Assembly (NCBI GenBank): GCA_002751075.1
Contig: NAOQ01000105.1
Location: 120,916-149,065 of the forward strand
DNA from: Ichthyophonus hoferi
Taxonomy: Eukaryota > Opisthokonta > Ichthyosporea > Ichthyophonida > Ichthyophonidae
Direction: 5' to 3'
DNA: 28,150 bases
Part shown: positions 10,410-19,902 of the stretch, piece by piece
Numbering within the stretch: position 1 is the stretch's first letter
How the letters are laid out: each line of letters opens with the position of its first letter
The notes under the pieces: generated by a model
The model's input: the letters and a program-made list of their open reading frames with translations, nothing else
Databases searched by the model: none
Told to the model about the DNA's origin: nothing
Translations under genes and position numbers: made by a program

Positions 10410-10568
10410 TGGATGGCTTCTGCAATTTCAAGCAGTGAATCAAATAAAGACAAAAGAGCCTTAGGCAATAAAACTGCAGAAACCCAATTGGAGTCTGTCA
10501 CAGAACCCTTTTTAAACTATAGATTACTTAGTCATCTAATTAACAAACAATCAAATAACTTACACTAG
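10410..10568 (+). CDS. Weak small ORF, possibly a 3' exon
   Basis: The frame is open from 10347 to a stop at 10568; the first ATG is at 10410 (MASAISSSESNKDKRALG). Upstream of it the frame is hydrophobic (LVVLLLSHLLW), so the whole stretch looks like a signal segment followed by a polar peptide rich in Ser, Asn and Lys. It could be a terminal exon or chance. No family recognised. Confidence 0.18.
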   Translation, partial: WMASAISSSESNKDKRALGNKTAETQLESVTEPFLNYRLLSHLINKQSNNLH

Positions 10569-10667
10569 AATTATTTTTTCATTCACGTTGTGTACGTAGC
10601 TTTATATATTATGTTTTTTGTCTAGGTAGGGATTGTAAGCATAGTGATTAATCTGATTCACAAGGGA

Positions 10668-10892
10668 TTACCACACATATATCATAACATTCATCCATTC
10701 TCTCAACGTGTTTCTTTCGGCCACCAATAAGGCAAGGCACTTAGCCAATTGTTTTCCATAAATATCGTGAAGATAGATTTCAAAGATGTAGCAACATATC
10801 CAGGCGAGTGTAGGCAACCACCATGCAAGGGCATTAATAGGTTTAATACAATTTAAATACTTGTTAATTAAAACCAGTGGGCTGACCAACAA
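10668..10892 (-). CDS. Weak hydrophobic ORF
   Basis: The 74-codon frame starts at TTG and has no early ATG, so it could only be an exon or a remnant. It contains PINALAWWLPTLAWICCYIF, a likely membrane segment, then DIYGKQLAKCLALLVAERN. It lies 340 bp beyond the end of the kinase gene on the same strand. No family recognised, and chance is a fair explanation. Confidence 0.2.
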   Translation of the reverse strand: MLVSPLVLINKYLNCIKPINALAWWLPTLAWICCYIFEIYLHDIYGKQLAKCLALLVAERNTLREWMNVMIYVW

Positions 10893-11228
10893 CCAAAGAA
10901 CAACTTATTTATTTATTTGTACCACAAGCTAGACATATATTTATATGCTAATAAATATGACTGCTCAAAGTATATGTGATTATCAGTTGCCGTGTTTATC
11001 GCATCTTACAGCTTAAAAAGATCCAAGCCAAAGACGGTAAGTAGAAATGAAACATACATACAATGTACTGTCACTACTACCCCTTCCTTTCCCTTTGCAA
11101 CTACATGGTCAACTTCAACCACCCAGCCTATACTCAATTCTTTATGACTATTCTATTATAATAGTATAATCCACCAATATCGACAACTATCTGCTATACA
11201 AGCTATCAGCAAAAGCACCAATCAATGT

Positions 11229-14200
11229 CTATTTTGATCGGGGTATGTCGTCTACTGTAATCGCTAGATTATGTCTGCTGATGACGCACGCGTCGCCACT
11301 GTAACCAAGGATTTCGGAGATAGAAGAAGAATGGCAACCTGTGAGAGGTCAAGTGTTACTAAACTATTTTCTTTTACCTCGTCTCACTTGATATATTTAT
11401 TAGATTAATAATAACAAATAATCATTACAAGAAAACCGCTACCTTAACTATCACATATTCTATATCAATCAGTTGACTGTATCAAACGTAAACATTATAC
11501 TATAAGGTCATCAACCATTATCTTACCTCTAATCTTGTTAATCTCCTTGCTGCAATAATTGGCAAGTCCCTTAGCAATCACACGGCCATCAGGGCTCACC
11601 ACGTTTACGCCACACTGTGATGTCATATGTTAGTAAGACAGACTGCATGATATTCTTCCAATAACTATTTAACTAATACACCCAATAAGGAATTATCCAA
11701 TTGCTTAAAGTTAATCTCTATTTATAGGACCTATTCTCTTCCCCCAGTATAGTCACTACTGCCGCATAATCAAGAATGTAATAGAAGGCAGACATACGTA
11801 CAAAGTATTAACAAGCTCAGGTCAAACAGAGAAAAGGCAACCAAAAGGCACTCAATATACAATAGCACTGGAGGATAAAGCATCCAAAACAGAGAGGAAG
11901 AGACAAACCTGAGTGTGGTAGATATCAGTGGGATTGGACTGAGCTTCAAATTCGCCCTCCACCCTTGTAATACCAGCAGGTAACAGGGATTTCCTCTCAA
12001 CCAAAGCTCTGACGGCCCCATCATCCACATAGATTGTACCTTGTACATTAGCACCATGCTGTGGGACAAAGGGAGGAAGGTAGGAGTGGTTAGGGTTATA
12101 TCTATGCGGTAAAGGCAACACTGGGTTCGATAAGTGGGCGTATCGAGTACGTGTTTATCTCAATAAAAACTAAAAGGAGATGTAATGGTATAGAATAATG
12201 GGACAGGGGGGAAAGTAAAAAAGTGGGATATATCATAGGCCTCTTACTGCATTATAATAAACCTAGGAGTAATAATTCACAAATAAAATGATGACACTTA
12301 CCGAAATAAAACGCTTCCCCTCGTGGATTGGACGAGTGAAAGGCATAAAAACCGTACCGACTTCACGCGACCCCTCGATAATAGCTTCCATATCCTTGGG
12401 TTTCTTGGAATGGACGATCACACAGTGGCAGCCTAGGGACCAATCGATTATTATCTATTAATAGATTAAGATGGCTTTTAATTATGCAAAAATGAGAAAA
12501 TAACAAATGAATGTTTATGGCAGAAAGAAATAATATAATATAAATAATCATAAAGGCACATATCCCCAGTTGTACCTACCACTTGCAGTAGCCAGGCGGG
12601 CAGCAGTGATCTTAGTTTCCATCCCACCGGTCCCCCATCTTGATCCTGCTCCATCAATCTGAGCTACGCGGAAATGATTGGGTTAGTGCCCTGACAACCA
12701 TAGGGGATAAAAGGAAGAGGAAAGAAAAAGAAAAAAGAAAGAACAAAAAGCTACCCATACAGACGTACATACCTGTTTTACATAAACTATCAATATCATC
12801 AACCACTCTAATAGGTTTAGCATCAGGGTGTGTATTGGGATTAGCATCATACAATGCATCCACATCAGTCATTAGGAACAACCATGAGGCACCTAAGATG
12901 GCTCCCACCATGGCAGAGAGAGAGTCATTGTCACCAAATCTAATTTCCTATGGTGAAGTAAGAGGGATAAGTAGATTTAATAGTTAGTTATAAGTGAAGA
13001 GAATAAAATAAGAATGAAATCTTGGATTATTTTACACAATCGCTCTCACTATTAATATTCTCGAGTGATAACTTATATATCAATCCATAATACTTTGGGA
13101 GAAAGGAGGGGGGAAAACAGGAGGGAGAGTCAAAGATGATAATAACCACATTCCCTTATAATAGACATAAGATTGTGATAGAGAAAGAGACAAAAGGCCC
13201 GTCAAAGCGATGCTTACATCCACCGAAGTAGTATCGTTCTCGTTAAGAATAGGAATCACGCCGTTAGCGAACAACTCCTCCAGAGTGTCGTGTGCATTTT
13301 TATATCTATGTCTCTGTAGGCCAATCATATGTTAGGATATGCTATAACTAAAAGAGTTCAGCAACACCATTGGTTTAATTTTATCCAATTTTTATCATGT
13401 TAAATCCATTTAAGTTGCTCATTATAAACCTATAAAAGGATCGATTGACTTACCTCGGCCAGATCGCCGCGGCTTAGTAGCACCTGGGCGACAGGTTGGT
13501 CAAAGTATGAGAATAAGTCATCATAGACCTTCATAAGACGACCCTGTAGGTTATTTTATAATAGGGTCAGAATAGAATAGGGAAGGAAAGGGGAAGAGGG
13601 AGAGGGAGAGAACATCTTCCTAAAACTCATGTTACAATAGATTTTTAATAAATCATTACTATTACATAATTATGTTATCTAATCTATATTCTTTATTTAG
13701 TGTTAGATGCAAAAGCAAGCAATGCTTAAAAATATTTTTACGCATAGTTTCTCCAAATTTTTAACCCCTGCCATAGGTACTACAATAATATATAGAAAGA
13801 GAAGGATGAAGTATTAAAAAGAAGCACACCATTAATTTTATAATCGACTGGATTTTACATAGAAAGAAAAAATAAATAATAATGTGTATAGTATAAAGCT
13901 AGGATTCCTTGTTGGTAGAATAATAATACATATATTAACATGATCCCAAGGTATATGGTTACAGGAACACTATGGACACCGTTAAACCTACCTGGCCAAC
14001 TGCAGCTGCAGCCTGTTTACCCTGGACAGTAGTAGGTTTGACAGTCATGTTTAGCCTTAACATACCAATACCTACGGCCCCACTTGACACCAGCACCACT
14101 CTGTGGCCCGCTTTCTGTAATCATAAGTACAGTTAGCATCAGGTTGTCATATCTAGTATCAATAGATTTAAATGGCTCGAGGTAAAAAAAACCCCCCTCC

Positions 14201-14838
14201 CAAGATTAGGCAGGGGTTGTATACACGACATGAAAAGTACACAGATAAAGATAGAAAATAATAGCCAAGAAATCTATTCAAGGCAGAGGCGAGCCTGTAA
14301 CTGAAAAACAAGAAGAAAAAAAAACTATATATACCCACAGCACTGCAACCGTAAGTACTAACTATTAGAGGAATTCTCATACCCTAAATTTACACAAGGC
14401 TTCAACTAACTCCGAGAGGCAAGTGAGTGCCACCTTTCCAGTGTTCTCATCAATAACACTCGAAGAACCTGTCAACCCCATAGACGGTAAGAACACTTTC
14501 TGTGATTTGTTTAATAATAGAAATTATAACCAGAAACAAGACAAAAGGCCTTTATATGGTTCGAACTTGTTCACAATTTTGGACATGAAAATAAATTTCC
14601 ATTTGCGTAATATATCTCAGATAACATCCTTTTACAATAGATCTCTAGGGTATACTTGGCAAATAACTAATATGGCTAATGATACACTGAAGTAAACAGA
14701 TAGTATAAACGACTCGCAAGGAAACAATAACAACAAAAAATATTTGCAGGTATCAATCCTGGTAAAGTGACGGAAGGAAGCCTAACCTATCTTGACCACA
14801 ATGGTCTGTGGATGTCCATTCTGCTGCTTGTTCGTCAT
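11229..14838 (-). CDS. PRO1: Glutamate 5-kinase with PUA domain
   Basis: Phosphorylates glutamate with ATP, the first step of proline synthesis. Eleven exons, all GT-AG: 14838-14787, 14468-14383, 14114-13992, 13543-13454, 13313-13218, 12947-12773, 12663-12580, 12432-12302, 12058-11909, 11614-11527, 11338-11229. They join in frame to 394 aa, near the bacterial ProB and yeast Pro1 lengths. Motifs: TIVVKIGSSSV (residues 12-22), VSSGAVGIG (55-63), NENDTTS (141-147), FGDND (153-157), TDVDALY (176-182), GTGGMETK (218-225). The C-terminal PUA domain includes [20 protein letters not shown] and [10 protein letters not shown], ending [13 protein letters not shown]...ISRHNLAI. There is no aldehyde dehydrogenase domain and exon 11 has its own stop, so this is not animal-type P5CS. 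Exon 7 must use the cgtag acceptor; the nearer ctcag breaks the frame. Introns are 109-448 bp, several with strong pyrimidine tracts. The next step (ProA type) must be encoded elsewhere. Confidence 0.95.
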
Positions 14839-15200
14839 TTCTGCTTTTTCTACAGAAGAATTATAAATTAAAGAAATAGGTTCGGAAGATTTATTAGAGT
14901 TTGGAGGCATTCCAAAAAGAAAAAAATAATAATTATAAAACAGCTACAGATAACAGAAAAACGAAAAGAGTAGAACTAATTAAAGAACTACTACTGAAGC
15001 GTAATATATGGTGGGGTTTGATCTGATGGTGGTCTTATATTTCCCAACCCTGTTTTAGCCCGTGTAGTGAGCCATCCTTGATGAGTGTGCGCCTCTTTCC
15101 CCAACGTGGATTGGTTATGTAGCGCGGGATTTGAGCGTGTGATAGCCAATGGATACCGTTTAAATATTACAAGACAATCTGGTCTTCAATGGTTATATAT
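14839..15200 (-). promoter_or_regulatory. Probable kinase upstream region with CCAAT boxes
   Basis: Two CCAAT boxes lie about 270-310 bp above the ATG: attggtt near 15110 (CCAAT on the minus strand) and gccaatgg near 15145. The segment 15055-15150 is GC-richer than its surroundings. No clear TATA box is seen. The start site is unknown, so this assignment is tentative. Confidence 0.35.
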
Positions 15201-16107
15201 TATTGGTGAGTATAAAAGGTGAGAGATATCCCTAAACATAACTCCAATACATTTCCCCAAACGTTTGGCCATCTTTGCCTGACAAAATATAACTTGAAAC
15301 TACCATACATTTTTTTACTTTTATTTTTAAAAAATTCAAACATTAAATACTTTAAATTTTTAACAATTATATTACTAAGATCAGCTTTATTTTCAGTATA
15401 GCATAGCACTATAAAAATGGTCAAACAACTGTGATTATGATTGCTTAGTATTCACATGGTCTTGTTAAAAAATGTCACCCTCGACTTTTTTCTCATCAAA
15501 GCTAAAAATACCAATAAAGATCATTGGGTTGCATGGTGTGATGAAATAGTTCTTGATAAAACTTAGACCATATTGACAATGCATAGACATGAACACTAAA
15601 TAAATATAAAAAACTTCAAGATAAAGTAAAACAAATGTGTAATAAAACATGTCCAATGGTCTACATACATATGCCTCTTCCGATGATATTCTACCATTGG
15701 ATTAAAGCTCAGAAAAAGATGTCGATGTCAAATGTTATCCCCAAAGAGTTTATTTATTAATTATGCAACGTAGCCCGCATTCCAATGGCTCTTGACGTAA
15801 GGAATAGGATATGCTATACATTAAATCATTACGAGCCCTTCGTGATGCATGATTGATAGACAAATGAACTAGTATTACATTGCTTCTGTTCTATATATGG
15901 ATATACTTAAACTATATCGGGAATTCAGATATGGAAAGAGTATCAAGACAGCGTTCTCAGGTGTTCTGATGCTTAACTTATGCCGGCGACACTCCTTACA
16001 CGACTTATTATCAGTTCATTACAATCAATAGTTATTTCCAAACATATATATATGCATTCTAACGCCATTTATGGGTATTTTTTTAAACCTAAAGTCCCTT
16101 ACAGTAG
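15201..16107. other. Gene-free AT-rich stretch
   Basis: Only low-complexity open frames on both strands (for example 15219-15401 plus and 15200-15424 minus, overlapping). Neither has a convincing ATG start with a coding-like composition. No repeat, RNA gene or regulatory site was recognised. Confidence 0.5.
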
Positions 16108-16281
16108 ATGTATTTCGTCATAGTCTTTTCTAAGCACTGTCCTTGGCGACGATGCTACTCCCGATCTATCGAGGGCCCTGTAATGATGCGATTTAAGACC
16201 CCACATGTCAAGCTTCATGATTTCGATCATCTTGTACTTACTGTCTTAAAATCTCTTAATGGTGGCGACATCTATATTTAA
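16108..16281 (+). CDS. Unrecognised 57-residue ORF in a GC-richer island
   Basis: An ATG at 16108 opens 57 codons ending at 16281, starting MYFVIVFSKHCPWRRCYS and containing FKTPHVKLHDFDHLVL. The DNA at 16130-16250 has visibly higher GC than its flanks. The opposite strand is also open over most of it (about 16245-16100; MIEIMKLDMWGLKSHHY then SSPRTVLRKDYDEIHLL), and either could be the real or formerly real frame. No family is recognised on either strand; a decayed exon is as likely as an active gene. Confidence 0.25.
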   Translation: MYFVIVFSKHCPWRRCYSRSIEGPVMMRFKTPHVKLHDFDHLVLTVLKSLNGGDIYI

Positions 16282-17351
16282 AAATAACTCAGTCATATTC
16301 AATATGTTTTTGTTTTGCATTTGCATGTTCAAAAGTGTATGGAGTATAGTATAGATACTTAATTAGTTTAACAACATACCAAATCCTATGCAGCCAACTA
16401 TTTGGTCTCTCATCTAAGTATGACAGTGCAGACCCATTCAACAATTGCCTTTATTTTATTCAAGCTTAATTTCCATCTATTAAGTTATCGCTTTACTGCC
16501 AAAGAGTCGATCAGATAAAGAGGAATCTGTGCTCCAAGAGCTAAAGGAACGAAACAGCAGAAGTTTATGAAGTTATTATTCCTATGCTTGTTTTGGCTTT
16601 CATATTTTTATTAAAAATAAATATTAATGTATGCACCAATTTACCAAGTAAGCATCCATATAATATGTGACATTCGATAACGTTTATTTTATAGATTTAT
16701 TTTATGAGGAAGATAGATAAGGAGACGGATAAACGTTCATAAGAGCAATATTCCTCTTTCTATAGATGATATTTCATTTATCAGACTATTTGAATAGACA
16801 TTTTTTATTTGCATTTAAATAATAGTAGGAAAGAGAACAATAGTCACTCCGTTGCTGATATTTTCTAGTGTTTTTAACTTTGCGTCCAAGATTGTTTATC
16901 TATAGGTGTGAATTTGCTGATTGGGTTATTGAACATCATGCCCCAACATCTTTTTAAACTTGCAGGCTTTAAAATATGCATACCATTGTCATTAAATAGC
17001 GATATATATGTATAGTACTAGCGACAAGTAAAGTTTTCAGCCATATATTTTCTGTTCGAACTAGGTTACTTATCACGCTTGGATAGATTTTCCTTCGTTA
17101 TTGTTGCCACGTGTCCTACATTCCGTTATATTATAGTTACCTAATAGGCTTAGTAAGAAGTTATTATCCAAGCTACTGGTCTATAACCTATCGTGGTTTA
17201 AGTATGACCTAAACACAACAGACCAATCAAAATTTAAATCTAATGGAGTTCCCCACCCTTAACTTACGTAAGTAAGTTTTCTAAATAATAATAAAGCTAC
17301 TGTTTATCGTGGTTGATTCCTATTAAAGTTTTCACTCATCAAATTTATATT
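16282..17351. other. AT-rich stretch with overlapping short open frames
   Basis: Around 16380-16570 all of several frames stay open for 25-47 codons (plus: TVQTHSTIAFILFKLN and SDKEESVLQELKERNS; minus: FVPLALGAQIPLYLIDS). They contradict each other, so none is called. A CCAAT-like gaccaatca (17220) and an ataataataaag stretch lie shortly before the small ORF at 17352. Nothing else is seen. Confidence 0.35.
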
Positions 17352-17441
17352 ATGTCTTTTGACTTTAAAGTGGTAGAAATTAATCATTCAGATTATTTAC
17401 CAGAAGTCCAACGAGTTAAGTTTGGAACAGACAAGCCATGA
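17352..17441 (+). CDS. Very short ORF, possibly the first part of a lost gene
   Basis: An ATG opens 29 codons reading MSFDFKVVEINHSDYLPE then VQRVKFGTDKP. Composition is balanced, and a CCAAT box about 130 bp upstream plus an AT-rich element in front look promoter-like. The same frame would stay open for about 29 further codons after the stop (GLYAHLKARYSTSN), so a host pseudogene with one nonsense change, or a first exon, fits. No family is recognised. Confidence 0.22.
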   Translation: MSFDFKVVEINHSDYLPEVQRVKFGTDKP

Positions 17442-18301
17442 GGCTTGTATGCCCATCTAAAAGCCAGGTACAGTACGTCAAACATAGAATTCAGTACGAC
17501 AGATAATTTTTCTCATTTCCACTTCCAATAGTTAAATAGAGTTCAGTACAGGATGTACAAGATTTACTACTTCTATTTTCCAATAATTTCTTATAGCAAA
17601 AAAGTATTTTTATATTATTTATATTTATATATAGTAAAATAAACTTATCGTAGCGTAGCGCAGCAGCTTAGATCATTTGTTTAGCTTAGCCTAAACCAAG
17701 CACCCTATTTGTTATTTGGCTTAATCCAGTGGTCGACTACGTAACGTTCCCCGCAGACATGTAAATCAAGCAACAAATGGATTGAAATGGAAGGAACTAT
17801 ACACGTGTCGCACCTTCTAGAAATCTATATACCTAATATGGCCAACCTTGTATTCTTTTTAGCGCACTAAAATTGACTTTTATGTTGATTAATATGGTGT
17901 ATAATATGTAGTTTTTTTTATAAAAAAATTTATAAGCACTGGAACAAAAATTTATTTATATAGTTAATTATTGAGAAGTTAGTGCGTTTATCAATCAAAG
18001 CCATTGTCATATAGCTGAATATGTAAGAAGGTTTTCAAATTCAGATATGCCTGACCAATGAAATACGCCCAATTAAGTTTTTATTTAATCAGGAATGTTA
18101 TTTTAAGGCTTGTAGTGAGTGGAACGCCGTACCTATCCTTATAAAAGGATAGTGCTGACTGCAATTATCTACTTATGCATGGCCTTATCAACCAAAAGAT
18201 TTATTAATTGCTTCAATTCCAATTGTGTATACACTGATATTGGTTTTTTTGATCTATTTTTTATGGGTGCACAAAAACGATTTACATCCATAATAATTTA
18301 G
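17442..18301. other. AT-rich stretch without a supported gene
   Basis: Short hairpin ctatcctt/aaggatag at about 18130-18149. The plus-strand frame 18119-18301 has no ATG and low-complexity content. It ends at a tttag that could instead serve as the splice acceptor for the open frame that follows. Confidence 0.4.
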
Positions 18302-18420
18302 GCAGATGGTTCCTGACTGAACAAATACGAGTTAAGGACCTGCTGCAACCTCCTGGTATCACGTTAGTAAAGGAAAGCAATGCTACTTGGGAGTTTCAGG
18401 GTCGGGTATATGATGAGTGA
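18302..18420 (+). other. Possible terminal exon or coding scrap
   Basis: Directly after tttag at 18301, a 38-codon frame reads RWFLTEQIRVKDLLQPPG then ITLVKESNATWEFQGRV and stops at 18420. The other frames here are less protein-like. I find no matching upstream exon and no family, so it may be the end of a decayed gene or element. Confidence 0.28.
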
Positions 18421-18527
18421 GCTTTAGACTTATGTGTGAATGCATAAGTAACTAGAGAGAAAGTATATTATGGGGTAAATGATGTAATCGGTAATAACCC
18501 ACTGAAAATATTATTAAGGATATTGTT

Positions 18528-18890
18528 TTAATGTATTAATCGAGTATAGGATAAAATATTATGTCTAAGACATAATATTTTATAAGAATCTGCGGTAGTT
18601 CCAGCGACTTCTTGTTCACAGTTTTCGGCATCTCCAATTGGTTTATGTATATTAATAGCCACTTGATCCGATCTGTTCTTAAGGCACAGTGGTTGTGGTC
18701 GAGATTCTATAGAAGGCATCTATACTAACTCTCTAGATAACTGGCTGTAGTAATTATACCTTTGTTCTAATTTAGAAAGAACCAATACTTTGATTCGCTT
18801 AGGTGCTAATGTGGAAATTGCACAATGATACTGATTAGTAAGGGGTGCTATATTACGATATAAATAATAACTATCGTCACAATTTAATTA
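18528..18890 (-). other. Decayed coding-like stretch, unknown family
   Basis: On the minus strand a single frame stays protein-like over about 120 codons, with stretches such as NQYHCAISTLAPKRIKVL, LSKLEQRYNYYSQLSREL and NRSDQVAINIHKPIGDAE. It is interrupted and therefore broken. It lies just below the second LTR-like repeat, in the orientation the interior of a minus-strand element would have, so it may belong to an old retroelement. No diagnostic domain is seen. Confidence 0.3.
18551..18583. repeat. 33-bp AT-rich palindrome
   Basis: Arms of 16 bases (ataaaatattatgtct and its exact complement) surround a single central base at 18567. It lies inside the decayed minus-strand open stretch. As RNA it would be a stable hairpin despite low GC. 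Confidence 0.9.
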
Positions 18891-19059
18891 ATGTTAGTAG
18901 GCAGTTCTCTAATTTTTGAACAAGCAAGAAATCTGGACACTGATTATCTTATGTGAATGCAAACGGTGGACTAGACATTACCATAGCGATGTGATTACAT
19001 ACATACATATAATTAAATACAAAGCTTTGTGTGTTACGAGCTGCTTTTGTATTTTTCTA

Positions 19060-19500
19060 CTGTTACCATATATGTGTGAGCGGCGGAGGCCTTTATTGGT
19101 TATTTCCGTTTTCATTAATTTTTTTCTGATCTTTATCGTGCGCGTCAATTGCGGCTAACACCTGTAGAGTTGTATTCATTATCGTAAATGGGACTGATTG
19201 TAAATATTATTGGCTAATCAAATGCATGAGAGGCCACAGAGAACCACTAGAATTGTCTGATTTTGGCGCTATACTTAAATGCTATTGTGTACCTATTTTA
19301 GATGGCCAATTACGTAACCAATTGCCTTTTTGACGTAAAAGTTTGTACAGCATACACTGACAAAATCGATCTACTTATTAGAGAATGGTATTCGATTAGC
19401 TAAAATATGACTGATCTTTGCATCACTGCCTGTTACCATGATTTTCGGCCAAATTATGTGTTCATTCGTAGTTAACGATCTTGTAACATAATTAGTATTA
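19060..19500. repeat. Dispersed LTR-like repeat, copy 2
   Basis: Collinear with 1060-1820: ccatatatgtgtgagcggc (19068), a ctgatctttatcgtg segment, the shared core 19185-19270 (aatgggactgattgtaaata, ttggctaat, gaattgtctgat) and a downstream part at 19361-19497 matching 1698-1817. It lacks the polyadenylation-like segment of copy 1. No second LTR or interior could be paired with it with confidence, so it is a solo LTR or fragment. Confidence 0.55.
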
Positions 19501-19848
19501 ATAGCCACTGATAATGGTTTTCTTCGAATGCGTATATATATGTTTAAAGAGTTGGCCAGGGCCTATAGCTAAAATTATAGCAAATTCAACTATTGATTAA
19601 AAAGATGTGGGCCAACATTACTACATTAAATTACTAAGGAAAATAAAACATCTAGTTGTTGCTCTCTTTACCTACCAATACTAGACAATGTACAGCTGTT
19701 AAATACCAACCCAAGAATAATATGTTTGACTAACACAAGCTAACTATAAAAGCCAGTTTGGCTTGCAGCATATCACATTATACCAATAATGTCACAGGTT
19801 ACACTTTGTTTTATAAAGTCTATCTTTTCAAAGATCGCCTATTTATAA

Positions 19849-19854
19849 TTTATT
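19849..19854 (-). terminator. Polyadenylation signal of the MscS-like gene
   Basis: AATAAA on the minus strand about 50 bp after the stop codon at 19903. Confidence 0.6.
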
Positions 19855-19902
19855 ACTTACACCATTGGTAGAGGTAGTACCAACATCTTATTGATCACAT
19901 TA

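Larger units (their letters stand above)
9681..11228. other. Gap between convergent genes with two weak ORFs
   Basis: This separates the 3' ends of the RluA gene (plus) and the glutamate 5-kinase gene (minus). No clear AATAAA close to either stop was found. The two frames that look least random are listed separately (10410-10568 plus and 10668-10892 minus). The rest is AT-rich with no recognisable feature. Confidence 0.5.

Noticed and set aside
11527-11614. Kinase ending by read-through of exon 10
   Set aside because: Reading on gives only a short unrelated tail, whereas splicing to 11338 yields the conserved [13 protein letters not shown] end of the PUA region.
12640-12987. Plus-strand 115-codon frame across kinase exons 6 and 7
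   Set aside because: Antisense shadow; the minus strand encodes conserved GDND and TDVDALY motifs there.
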